Shown here: positions 44,341 through 53,359 of the stretch, one piece after another
Position numbering within the stretch: position 1 is the first letter of the stretch
Layout of the letters: every line of letters starts with the position of its first letter
Notes under the pieces: generated by a model
Databases searched by the model: none
What the model was told of the DNA's origin: nothing
Seen by the model: only the letters and a program-made list of their open reading frames with translations
Program-made: the position numbers and the translations under genes
Assembly (NCBI RefSeq): GCF_000701345.1
Contig: NZ_JNIJ01000012.1
Span: 124,001 to 188,000, forward strand
Length of the DNA stretch: 64,000 nt
Origin: Bradyrhizobium sp. URHD0069
GTDB lineage: Bacteria > Pseudomonadota > Alphaproteobacteria > Rhizobiales > Xanthobacteraceae
Reading direction: 5' to 3'

Positions 44341-45594
44341 ATGACTGCCTTTAAATCTGATTTTCTCAATGTGCTGCAGAGTCGCGGCTTTATTCATCAG
44401 ATTTCGGACCCCGACTCGCTGGATGCGCTGGCGGCGCGGCGCGAGCTCGTCGCCTATATCGGCTTCGACTGCACCGCACCCTCGCTTCACGTCGGCTCCA
44501 TGGTACAGATCATGTGCCTCTACTGGATGCAGCAGACCGGTAACAAGCCGATCGCGCTGATGGGCGGCGGCACCACCCGCGTCGGCGACCCCTCCGGCAA
44601 GGATGAGACGCGCAAAATCCTTTCGATCGAGGACATCGAGCGCAACAAGGAGGGCATCAAGCAGGTGTTCTCGCGCTTCCTGAGCTTCGGCCAGGGCAAG
44701 CACGACGCGATCATGCCTGATAATGCCGAATGGCTGACCAGGCTCAACTGGATCGAGATGCTGCGCGATATCGGCCGGCATTTCTCCGTCAACCGCATGC
44801 TGGCGATGGACTCGGTCAAGCTCAGGCTCGAGCGCGACCAGGAGATGAGTTTTATCGAATTCAACTACATGATCCTGCAGGCGTATGATTTCGTTGTGCT
44901 CAACCAGCGCTACGACTGCCGGCTGCAGATGGGCGGGTCCGACCAGTGGGGCAACATCGTCAATGGCATCGATCTTGGCCGCCGCATGGGCACACCCCAA
45001 TTGCACGCGCTGACGACGCCGCTGATCACGACTTCTTCAGGCGAGAAGATGGGCAAGACCGCCAGCGGCGCGGTCTGGCTGAATGCCGACATGAAGAGCC
45101 CCTACGAATACTGGCAGTTCTGGCGCAACACCGACGACGCCGATGTCGAGCGCTTTCTGAAGCTCTTCACGACGCTGCCGCTGGACGAGATCGAACGGTT
45201 GGCCGCGTTGCAGGGAGCCGAGATCAACGAAGCCAAAAAGGCGCTGGCGGATGCGGCGACCGCGCTGCTGCACGGTGCTGATGCAGCCAAGGTCGCGGCG
45301 GAAACCGCGCGGCAAACCTTTGAGGAAGGCGCAATCGCCGAAAATCTGCCGACGGTGGAGATTCCGCGCGCTGAACTCCAAGCCGGCATCGGCGTGCCGG
45401 CGCTGTTCGTGAGGGCCGGCCTTGTCGCATCCAATGGCGAGGCGCGGCGCCAGATCAAGGGTGGTGGGCTGCGCGTCAACGACGTCGCGGTCTCGGACGA
45501 GAAGATGGTGCTGAAGCTTAGCGACCTCACGCCGGAAGGTGTGATCAAGCTGTCTCTCGGCAGAAAGCGCCACGTCCTGCTCAAGCCTGCATAG
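44341..45594 (+). CDS. tyrS: Tyrosyl-tRNA synthetase
   Basis: A 417-residue class I synthetase that charges tRNA-Tyr. The HIGH-like motif is [13 protein letters not shown], the KMSKS-like motif is [16 protein letters not shown], and a tyrosine-specific block is [17 protein letters not shown]-terminal S4 RNA-binding domain ([20 protein letters not shown]) follows. Confidence 0.96.
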   Translation: MTAFKSDFLNVLQSRGFIHQISDPDSLDALAARRELVAYIGFDCTAPSLHVGSMVQIMCLYWMQQTGNKPIALMGGGTTRVGDPSGKDETRKILSIEDIERNKEGIKQVFSRFLSFGQGKHDAIMPDNAEWLTRLNWIEMLRDIGRHFSVNRMLAMDSVKLRLERDQEMSFIEFNYMILQAYDFVVLNQRYDCRLQMGGSDQWGNIVNGIDLGRRMGTPQLHALTTPLITTSSGEKMGKTASGAVWLNADMKSPYEYWQFWRNTDDADVERFLKLFTTLPLDEIERLAALQGAEINEAKKALADAATALLHGADAAKVAAETARQTFEEGAIAENLPTVEIPRAELQAGIGVPALFVRAGLVASNGEARRQIKGGGLRVNDVAVSDEKMVLKLSDLTPEGVIKLSLGRKRHVLLKPA

Positions 45595-45648
45595 GCGCAT
45601 TCGCTTTAGACCCCTGCTCCTTGCGGCAGAAAAGCGTTCCTTGGGGTG

Positions 45649-46896
45649 ATGGACCAGAACGCCGCGAGCGAACCTCCCGCGACCAAGCCGCTGAAACCTG
45701 CGCGCGTGGCGCTTAACGTGCTTGCGTTGTGCTTTGCCCTATCCGTGCTCGGCCGCGGCCTCGGCGAGAGTTTTACGGTTTTTCTTAAACCCATTTCGGA
45801 AAGTTTCGGCTGGGACCGCGCCGAGGTCGTGTCGGTCTACTCGCTGTCGGCGCTCGCCGGCGGATTGGCCGCGCCGCTGGTTGGACGGCTGTTCGACCGC
45901 TCGGGGCCGCGCACGGTCTATTCGCTCGGGCTGCTCCTGCTGGGCGGAGCGCTCCTGGTCGCGGCGCATGCGCAACACCTCTGGCAGTTCCAGCTGAGCC
46001 TCGGTCTTTGCGTCGGTCTCGGCATTGCCTTTATCGGCAACGTTCCGAATTCAATTTTGTTGGGCCGCTGGTTCGGTCCGCGATTGCCGACCGCGATGGC
46101 CATCGTTTATTCCGCGACCGGCGCTGGCGTGTTGATCCTGCTGCCTGCGTCGCAAATGCTGATCGATCATTACGGCTGGCGCGGGGCCTATCAGATCTTT
46201 GGTACCGCCGCGCTGTTGCTGCTGTTGCCGCTACTGGTATTGCCGTGGCGCTTGTTCTCCACCGGTTCGCCGCATCTGGCAAAGGGCCCGTCCGGCGACT
46301 TCATCGATGAAGGCTGGACCTTGCTGAGCGCGATGCGCCACCACGCGTTCTGGGCACTGTTCTCGACGTTCTTCTTCACCGCCATCGGCATGTATGCGAT
46401 TGCCGCTCAAGTCGTCGCCTATCTGATCGATGCGGGATTCCCGCCATTGCAGGCCGCGACCGCCTGGGGTTTCAGCGGCGTCGTGCTGCTGTTCGGCATG
46501 CTCGGCGTCTCCTGGCTCGACGGCATCGTCGGCCGAAGGCCGTCGGTGCTGTTCAGCTATGCCGTTTCAATCGTCGGCATTGTCATGCTGTGGCTGTTGC
46601 AGTGGTACCCGAACTTTTGGCTGCTGACGGGTTTCGTCATTTGCTTCGGCAGCATGATCGGCTCACGCGGCCCGCTGCTGACCGCAACCGCCATGAAGAT
46701 CTTTCGCGGCGAGCGCGTCGGAACAATCTACGGCACCATTTCGATCGGGAGCGGCCTGGGATCGGCGTTCGGCTCCTGGGGCGGCGGCCTGATCCACGAC
46801 TGGACCCACAGTTATAATCCGCTGATCGCGTTTTCGCTGGTCAGCGTGCTGTTGGGAATGATCCCGTTTCTGGTGGTGCCCGCGCTGCGGCGCTAG
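45649..46896 (+). CDS. MFS transporter (monocarboxylate/oxalate-type)
   Basis: A 415-residue transporter with about 12 transmembrane helices. The N-terminal half has the typical LVGRLFDRSGPRTVYSLGLL loop between helices 2 and 3. The ATG at 45649 follows a GTG one codon earlier. It resembles the OFA/MCT group of carboxylate transporters, but the substrate is not predictable. It converges with the AsmA-like gene, 18 bases apart. Confidence 0.82.
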   Translation: MDQNAASEPPATKPLKPARVALNVLALCFALSVLGRGLGESFTVFLKPISESFGWDRAEVVSVYSLSALAGGLAAPLVGRLFDRSGPRTVYSLGLLLLGGALLVAAHAQHLWQFQLSLGLCVGLGIAFIGNVPNSILLGRWFGPRLPTAMAIVYSATGAGVLILLPASQMLIDHYGWRGAYQIFGTAALLLLLPLLVLPWRLFSTGSPHLAKGPSGDFIDEGWTLLSAMRHHAFWALFSTFFFTAIGMYAIAAQVVAYLIDAGFPPLQAATAWGFSGVVLLFGMLGVSWLDGIVGRRPSVLFSYAVSIVGIVMLWLLQWYPNFWLLTGFVICFGSMIGSRGPLLTATAMKIFRGERVGTIYGTISIGSGLGSAFGSWGGGLIHDWTHSYNPLIAFSLVSVLLGMIPFLVVPALRR

Positions 46897-46914
46897 ACAG
46901 CAACAAAACGCGGG

Positions 46915-49900
46915 TCAGTTGTTTGGCGGAAACTCCACCGGATTGTTTTGCTTGCCGGTATTGAACTCGAAGACTTTCCTCAACACCCCGGGCGCCATCG
47001 CCGAAATCGGGTTGACGCGAAGCACCGGCTGGCCGGGCGTACCAACGACTTCGTAGGTCACGCCGATCAGTCCCTCGTTGCTGCCGCCGCCCAGAAACAG
47101 TCCGACAATCGGAAGCTGGCCGAACATGTTGTTCAGCCCGTACATCGGCACGAAGGTGCCGCTCATCCGCACCTGATTGCCGGGGAAGTCGATGCTGCCC
47201 TCGATGGTCGCGCCGACCGCCGGGCCTTTCACGACGCCTTCCCGGATCGTCAGCTGTCCATTGTGCCGGGTAAACTCCGCACGCAATCGCGAGAACGAAA
47301 TGCCATTCTGCACCCCGACCTGTCCGCCCGCGGCGATGCGATCAAGCGAAGCCTCGCCTTTGACCGCGAAATCGCGGACGTTGAGCAATCCCTCTTTGGC
47401 GCTGGGTTCAACCGTCGGAGGATCCATCGCCAATGCAAGCTGACCTCCAAGCATCTTGGAGTAGATATCGGTGAAGCGGAAGAACGCGCCGGCATCATTG
47501 GTCTCGAGATAGACCACGTCCCGGCCCTGCGCGCGACCGCGCAGATCGCCTGTCAGCGGGGTATCGCGTCCCAGCTTGCCGCTGAGCGCAAAGCTTCTGA
47601 TCGTCCCATTGCGCCGCGACAATTTGCAATCGACGCTGCGCAACGCCTCGCCAAAGAAGCCTGCGACGGCGCCGAGCTTCAGGTCGATATCAAAATCGAT
47701 GTTCTTGGTTTTGCTTTTGGCGTCGGCCTCCTTACCGGAAATGGCGGATTTGAGAAAGCCGCGGCCGTCGAACACGTCGCCCCGCATGGTCACTTTCAGA
47801 ATACCATCGGAGTTGCGGTCGGCCTTCAGCGAAGCCTTGTCGCCTTCGGATGGCGAATAGGTCGGGAAGTTCACGTTCATCAGGTCGCCGTTTTGATCGA
47901 CCTCCAGTGATCCCTTGATCGACACGCCACCGCCATCGATGACAATGTCTTCGAGGCGGGTCGATTGCGGCTTCTGCACCACATTGAAAACGGCGCGGCT
48001 CGACTTGCCCGGCAACTTGACCCAGCCCGGCAGGATATTGTCGAGCTTCAATGCGGTCAGATCGGCCTCGATGCCCATGCGGCTGTCGCGATCGGGGCCT
48101 CCGATCTTGCCGATCAGCTTGATCGGAATGGCGCCACTGACCGCTGGGCCGAGGTCGAGTCCCAGGCGTGCGCGGCTAGTGTCATCGAGCGTCGCCTGCA
48201 ATTTGATATCCGCATCGCCTTCGGTCGGTTTGCGATAGTCCAGCGATGCCGCCTGGCCATTGATCTTGACGTCACCCTTGACCTGGTAGCCCTGATTGTT
48301 GGCGACGATCTTCAGGGCATTGGCTTCAAGCTTCTGATTCATCACCAGGCGATCCGCGGCAAATCCGCTGAGATCGGCCGTGATGGCATAGGTCGTATCG
48401 GCCTTCGTCAGTTCGCGCTTGATCGGCAGCCCGAGCGTCACCACGGCCGAAACCGTTCCCTTGCTCGAATTGGGGTCGATCAAGGTGCCGGAAAATTCGC
48501 TGAGGCGGTCCGAGGCCAGAACCTCGGCCGCCGCGGGCACCGGACCATCGATCCGGAATTTCACCCTGGCCGGCGCGGGCTTTGGCGCCATATCCGGCAC
48601 CTCGAACACAAAATCTGAAATGTTGAGTTTGCGGCCCGCCGGCGTATCGGACGCCGCCTGCGCGATCGTCACCGTCGCGGTGCGGCCGGTCACATGGGCT
48701 CTCAAATCGGCATCGCGGACCAGCGGCAATTCGTCCACCGGCCGCAATGTCACGCCGCTGGCGAGGATATCGACCGCGAGACCGTCATCCGGAATCGGCG
48801 GCCCTCGCCGCGAAAGGTTTCGAACCGGCGAATTGACGCCAACCTCGATGCGCTGAAGCGAGCCGCGCTCGATCCGCTCGATGACCCATTCGCGGACCTC
48901 CGGAACGATCAGGATCGGCCACATGCGCTTGAGCGCGGAAGCCGACATCGGCGTTCCCGCGAAACCGAGCGTCAGGCGCGGCTCCGCCGAATAATCGACG
49001 CTGCCGGTTCCGGCGATGCCGATCTCACCGTTGCTGATATCGGCCTGCGTGAGCAGCACGCGCCGTTTGTCGGTGTCGAAGCGCAGGCCTATGGCGATGC
49101 GGTTGAAAATCAGCGGCTGTTCACCATCGACGCCTACCAGCAGGATGGTGCCGCCGCTGAAGCCGAGCTGCCAATCGGGAATGCTGTCGTTAGGTGGTTC
49201 AAGATGGGCGAGCAGCGTGATCCGATTGTGACCGGAAATGATCTTGAACGGGGCTACCAGCACGCGCCGTCCGGAATCCCATTCGACACTCATTTCCGCC
49301 GAATCGATTTCCATTGGATAATCCGGCGTATCGGTATCGATGACGGTTCCCGCGCCGGCGGAAATTTTGCCGCGGAAATAGGTCGGCAGGCCGTCCCGGC
49401 CCAACTCGCCCTTCAATTCGCCGGTGAGCGGCAAATCCGCGGTGTAGGTTAGATCCTTTAGCCGCAACGCCAAAAGGATATTCGTGGTCGAAAGCTTGTC
49501 GGCGCGAATGTCAACCGACCGCACGCCGTTCGCGGGCGGTCCGACCGCGACCCGAAGCGACCAGGCGTGGTTGCCCTCTTCGCCCACGCTAAGCGCCACG
49601 CCGCCGCCGCTCGGCCGGCGAAGATTGAGCGAGATGTTTTCGAAATTCCATTTGTTGCCGCGCTGCTGATCGTCGACGATCAGGCTTCCGTTCTTCAAAC
49701 CGATTTCATTGAGGTTCTGCCCATCAAGTCCGGTCAGGCTCAGGCTGTCGAGCCAATCGAGGCCGGCAAGCAGCCCGCTTGTCATATCGGCCTTATTCGA
49801 CGCCGTTGCGGCCGTACCGGATTGAGTGCCTGACGGGGCAACCGGGCTGGGAGGCGTCGTCGCTGTGGGGCCTGGCGACGGCACTCCGGCTGTTTGTCGC

Positions 49901-50628
49901 TTCGAGGCGACGCCGGTTGCGAGCGGTCGTGCGGTGTCACCGGTGGAAACGGTGACGGTGCCGTCCGGCGTGATCCGCACTGCGAGCTCGGCGTCCACCA
50001 GATTGAGGCTCTCGGCGCGAAGGCTGCCCATCAATAGCGCGCTGCCTGAAAGCTTCACTTCGGCTTTCGGCGCGGTCGCCACCACGACATGGTCGCGATC
50101 CCTGACAATGATATCCCGGATACGCACGGCGATACGGATCCGACCGGCACGCTCGATTTGCGTGCCGCCCACCTCGACGGTATTGCCGTGACCGATGTTT
50201 TCCTCGATCGCAGCCGCCAGCCACGGCGTCGCCATCTCAAGATTGATCGGACCGGCGCCCAGCCGCCACCACAATCCGCCGAAGCAACCAACGAAGATCA
50301 GCAGCAAGACCGCGATTGCGATGGCAAGGCGCTTTACCCAACGTTCACCGGAGAGCCAGCGGCGCACCGCTCCGAACCGGTCGCCCAGCCGATGAATGCC
50401 GGAGTTCGACCCGGACAACAGCCGACGCGCGCGATTGCACGCCACCTCGTCCTGGTCTTGATCCCAATCGGCATCATCCCACTGCGAGCGGTGGCCGTCA
50501 GCACGCAGACTAGATCCCTGGGGCGACGTATTCCTTGCCATTGCCTCTCGGTGCTGGCGCTGATTGTAAGATTGGTCGCCGCCAAAGCCCCGCTCGTCGA
50601 TACGTAACGAGCGCTCCTGAGCCGGCAT
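46915..50628 (-). CDS. Giant AsmA-like/YhdP-type protein (DUF3971)
   Basis: A protein of about 1237 residues. An N-terminal cytoplasmic, charged segment of about 95 residues is followed by one transmembrane helix (KRLAIAIAVLLLIFVGCFGG) and a long periplasmic beta-rich chain with DUF3971 and AsmA_2-type C-terminal sequence (SIDFPGNQVRMSGTFVPMYG, NNMFGQLPIVGLFLGGG, GLIGVTYEVVGT). Members of this group bridge the periplasm and are implicated in phospholipid transport to the outer membrane. The start is uncertain: 50628 has GAGG upstream, 50541 is an alternative; a TTG at 50664 is unlikely. A low-complexity Pro/Thr/Ala stretch lies near residues 230-270. Confidence 0.85.
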   Translation of the reverse strand: MPAQERSLRIDERGFGGDQSYNQRQHREAMARNTSPQGSSLRADGHRSQWDDADWDQDQDEVACNRARRLLSGSNSGIHRLGDRFGAVRRWLSGERWVKRLAIAIAVLLLIFVGCFGGLWWRLGAGPINLEMATPWLAAAIEENIGHGNTVEVGGTQIERAGRIRIAVRIRDIIVRDRDHVVVATAPKAEVKLSGSALLMGSLRAESLNLVDAELAVRITPDGTVTVSTGDTARPLATGVASKRQTAGVPSPGPTATTPPSPVAPSGTQSGTAATASNKADMTSGLLAGLDWLDSLSLTGLDGQNLNEIGLKNGSLIVDDQQRGNKWNFENISLNLRRPSGGGVALSVGEEGNHAWSLRVAVGPPANGVRSVDIRADKLSTTNILLALRLKDLTYTADLPLTGELKGELGRDGLPTYFRGKISAGAGTVIDTDTPDYPMEIDSAEMSVEWDSGRRVLVAPFKIISGHNRITLLAHLEPPNDSIPDWQLGFSGGTILLVGVDGEQPLIFNRIAIGLRFDTDKRRVLLTQADISNGEIGIAGTGSVDYSAEPRLTLGFAGTPMSASALKRMWPILIVPEVREWVIERIERGSLQRIEVGVNSPVRNLSRRGPPIPDDGLAVDILASGVTLRPVDELPLVRDADLRAHVTGRTATVTIAQAASDTPAGRKLNISDFVFEVPDMAPKPAPARVKFRIDGPVPAAAEVLASDRLSEFSGTLIDPNSSKGTVSAVVTLGLPIKRELTKADTTYAITADLSGFAADRLVMNQKLEANALKIVANNQGYQVKGDVKINGQAASLDYRKPTEGDADIKLQATLDDTSRARLGLDLGPAVSGAIPIKLIGKIGGPDRDSRMGIEADLTALKLDNILPGWVKLPGKSSRAVFNVVQKPQSTRLEDIVIDGGGVSIKGSLEVDQNGDLMNVNFPTYSPSEGDKASLKADRNSDGILKVTMRGDVFDGRGFLKSAISGKEADAKSKTKNIDFDIDLKLGAVAGFFGEALRSVDCKLSRRNGTIRSFALSGKLGRDTPLTGDLRGRAQGRDVVYLETNDAGAFFRFTDIYSKMLGGQLALAMDPPTVEPSAKEGLLNVRDFAVKGEASLDRIAAGGQVGVQNGISFSRLRAEFTRHNGQLTIREGVVKGPAVGATIEGSIDFPGNQVRMSGTFVPMYGLNNMFGQLPIVGLFLGGGSNEGLIGVTYEVVGTPGQPVLRVNPISAMAPGVLRKVFEFNTGKQNNPVEFPPNN

Positions 50629-50848
50629 CGCTGCCAATCCTCGATTAATACAGTTACTCGTCAACTGGCCCAGAGAGCCTATTCCCAGAGAGCCTATTCA
50701 ACGAGCGGGCGGGTGGTGCGTCGAATTCCTTGTAACCATACCCCGGGGCCATCACAGTTGCCCAGCGGTCGGCTCGATTCCGGTCTGCCAGGACAAGGCC
50801 CGCAATACCGCTATGATTGTTCCGCCGAAAGCGACGAAAGGAAGGCGT

Positions 50849-51556
50849 ATGTCCAAGAAAACGCGCAAGAAATCCACCAAGGCGTCCTCCGGCAAGCCGG
50901 CCCGCGTTCAGTCGAAGACGTCGGCGAAATCACCGCCTTCGAAAACCCGGCGGGCGACAGCGAGCAAGTCAGGCAAGAAGTCCACCAATGCAAAGGAGCC
51001 CATCGCTGCCAAGGCTTCCGCGAGAGCATCGCATAAGCCCCCCTCAAAACAGTTAAAATTAGAAAGACCCGAGACGCCGGCTGATCGTCAATCGGTCTTG
51101 ACCGAGGGCGCAAGGGCCCCTGCCTTCCGCCTGCCTCGCGACGGCGGCGATACCGTTTCGCTGTCCGACTATTCGGGGAAGAAACTCGTGCTGTTTTTCT
51201 ACCCGCGCGCGGACACGCCGGGCTGCACCAAAGAGGCCATCGACTTCACCCGGCTGGCGGGCGCCTTTGCGGAAAGTCAAACCGCGGTACTCGGCGTCTC
51301 GGCCGACCCCCAAAAGACACAGGAATCCTTTCGCGATAAACACCGACTGACTATTCCTCTTGTTTCAGATGAGAAGCACGAGATGCTGGACGCCTACGGC
51401 GTCTGGGGCGAAAAATCAATGTATGGCAGGACTTTCCTGGGCATTCTTCGCACGACGGTCCTGATCGGGGCAGACGGCCGAATCGCAAAGATTTGGCGCA
51501 ACGTCAGGGTCGATGGCCATGCCGACGAGGTGCTTGCCGCCGCCCGTACGCTGTAG
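50849..51556 (+). CDS. bcp: BCP-type peroxiredoxin with a basic histone-like N-terminal tail
   Basis: A 235-residue thiol peroxidase. The peroxidatic cysteine is C126 in YPRADTPGCTKEAIDFTRL. The partner cysteine found five residues later in E. coli BCP is Ile here, and C126 is the only cysteine in the protein, so it must work as a 1-Cys enzyme with an external thiol. The first ~80 residues form a Lys/Ser/Ala tail (SKKTRKKSTKASSGKPARVQ and so on), like histone H1, absent from standard BCPs (about 155 residues). The start has GGAAGGCGT upstream. Confidence 0.88.
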   Translation: MSKKTRKKSTKASSGKPARVQSKTSAKSPPSKTRRATASKSGKKSTNAKEPIAAKASARASHKPPSKQLKLERPETPADRQSVLTEGARAPAFRLPRDGGDTVSLSDYSGKKLVLFFYPRADTPGCTKEAIDFTRLAGAFAESQTAVLGVSADPQKTQESFRDKHRLTIPLVSDEKHEMLDAYGVWGEKSMYGRTFLGILRTTVLIGADGRIAKIWRNVRVDGHADEVLAAARTL

Positions 51557-51656
51557 TTGTCCGGCTCCATTCGCCAAAAATTAACCATGAGAAGGTCAAA
51601 TCCGCTCCGCAAAGTTAGCCGTACGGAACTCATCTCCGACCGGCGCGGGAGTGCCG

Positions 51657-53015
51657 ATGTCGTACCGTTCCGGTCATTTTTCCGAGCCCTCCCGACACCA
51701 TCCGCATGACCATGGCAGGGCATCCACTCGCCGCGCCGGGCCCGGCCATCCCTCCCCAGCACCGCGATCCCAGGACGGCTATACCCTCGTCCACGCCGGC
51801 AAGCAGGTTCGGTTTGGTCCGGTGGTGTTCTGGATCGTGGTCGGCTCCGTGATCGTGCTCGGCATGTGGTCGGCCGCGACCGCGACCTATTTCGCCTTCC
51901 GCGACGACGTTCTCACCCGGCTGATCGCCCGCCAGGCAGAGATGCAATACGCCTACGAGGACCGCATCGCCGAACTGCGCGCCAAGGTCGATCGCACCAC
52001 CGGTCGCCAGTTGCTCGACCAGGAACAGTTCGACCAGAAACTCGAGCAGATCATGCGCCGCCAGACGACGCTGGAATCGCGTGCCACAGCGCTCGGCGCC
52101 ATTCCGGATACCTCTGCTACCGGATCGATCAGGGCCCCGTTGCGAGGAGCCGCGACGACTGACCCAGCCGCTTCGGGGACACCGAAGCCCTCGCCGATCA
52201 GCGATACCGTGATTTTCGTGGCGCCGCCGGATCGCGAAGCGCGCCTTGAATCGCGCACGCCCGTCGTCACCAACGCCCAGCCGAATCAGTTTGCCAAGGT
52301 CCGGGGCGCCGACAGCGTCCTGGTCCGCCTGCAGACCTCGCTCGATCAGGTCGAACGCCGCCAGATGGCGGCGCTCAGTTCGGTCGAAGAGAGCATGGAA
52401 TTGCGGGTGCGCCGGATGCGCGGCGTCTTTACCGACCTCGGCCTTGATATGCCGCAGGTGGAAGGAGCGCCGCGCGCGGCCATGGGCGGCCCCTTCGTGC
52501 CGGTCAAACTTCCTCCGGACGCCGGCGCCTTCGAGCGCCAGCTTTACCGGATCAATGTCACGCGCGCCCAAGTGGATCGCCTCAACCGAACCCTTGCGCT
52601 GGTGCCGTATCGCAAGCCGGTGATCGGCGTAGTCGAATTCACTTCCGGCTTTGGGGTTCGCAATGACCCGTTCCTTGGCCGCCCGGCCATGCACACCGGC
52701 CTGGATTTCCGCGCAGCGTCGGGCGACCCGGTACGGGCGACGGCGAACGGGAAAGTAGTGTCATCGGGTTGGGCCGGCGGCTACGGCCGCATGGTGGAAA
52801 TCGACCACGGCAACGGCCTGTTGACCCGCTACGGTCACCTGTCGGAAATCAACGTCAAGGTTGGCGATCCGATCAAGATCGGACAGGTGATCGGCGCTGT
52901 AGGCTCGACCGGCAGATCCACCGGTCCGCATCTGCACTACGAAACCCGGATCGACGGCGAAGCGGTCGATCCGCAGAAATTCCTGCGCGCCGGCGTGCGC
53001 CTCAGTGCCGGCTGA
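51657..53015 (+). CDS. Membrane-anchored M23-family peptidase with coiled coil
   Basis: A 452-residue protein. An N-terminal cytoplasmic stretch (SYRSGHFSEPSRHHPHDHGR) is followed by one transmembrane helix (VVFWIVVGSVIVLGMWSAAT), a coiled-coil region (about residues 95-145, then 220-265) and a C-terminal M23 domain (GFGVRNDPFLGRPAMHTGLD, with H-x-H in TGPHLHYETRIDG). Zinc ligands look complete, so it may be an active endopeptidase. The ATG at 51657 has GGGAG five bases upstream; a GTG at 51651 is weaker. Confidence 0.87.
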   Translation: MSYRSGHFSEPSRHHPHDHGRASTRRAGPGHPSPAPRSQDGYTLVHAGKQVRFGPVVFWIVVGSVIVLGMWSAATATYFAFRDDVLTRLIARQAEMQYAYEDRIAELRAKVDRTTGRQLLDQEQFDQKLEQIMRRQTTLESRATALGAIPDTSATGSIRAPLRGAATTDPAASGTPKPSPISDTVIFVAPPDREARLESRTPVVTNAQPNQFAKVRGADSVLVRLQTSLDQVERRQMAALSSVEESMELRVRRMRGVFTDLGLDMPQVEGAPRAAMGGPFVPVKLPPDAGAFERQLYRINVTRAQVDRLNRTLALVPYRKPVIGVVEFTSGFGVRNDPFLGRPAMHTGLDFRAASGDPVRATANGKVVSSGWAGGYGRMVEIDHGNGLLTRYGHLSEINVKVGDPIKIGQVIGAVGSTGRSTGPHLHYETRIDGEAVDPQKFLRAGVRLSAG

Positions 53016-53049
53016 AACTAAGATCCGGCTGAAACTCGAATAATGGGCA

Positions 53050-53226
53050 GCTTGCCCGTCGAGCCGATCATGCCATAGGAAAAGGCCGGACCGCTCTACA
53101 GCATGATATTGCCGATCTTGATCTCGGCATCACTCGCACCTGGATCATATTTCTTTTGCGCATTCACCGCGGTCACGATCAGTGCTGCCGGCGTGGCAAA
53201 CCCGTCAAGGCAACGAGGCTTCGCAT
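53050..53226 (-). pseudogene. Remnant of a LivK-type ABC substrate-binding protein gene
   Basis: Minus-strand translation gives AALIVTAVNAQKKYDPGASD then AEIKIGNIML, stop, SGPAFSYGMIGSTGK. This matches the exported N-terminus of branched-chain-amino-acid-type binding proteins, whose mature start is often QKKYDPGASDTEIKIGNIMP followed by YSGPASAYG. The remnant has an ATG at 53226 in a different frame from the later part (a frameshift in the signal peptide), a TAG in place of the expected Tyr codon at 53099-53097, and no downstream domains. The rest of the 53016-53359 gap holds no gene. Confidence 0.7.
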
Positions 53227-53359
53227 GCGAGCCGGCATCGTTCTCCCGCTGATGGTTTCCTTTGCGGGACGTTTCGCAACTCAGCTGCGCGCTTGCAAGC
53301 ATCAGCTTTTTCCGCCGGACGAAACAGCATTGTTGCGCCTCGCCAATTATGATTGATGC

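Noticed and set aside
50765..50800. tRNA-like T-loop string (GGCTCGATTCC)
   Set aside because: No acceptor stem, anticodon arm or D-arm could be folded around it.
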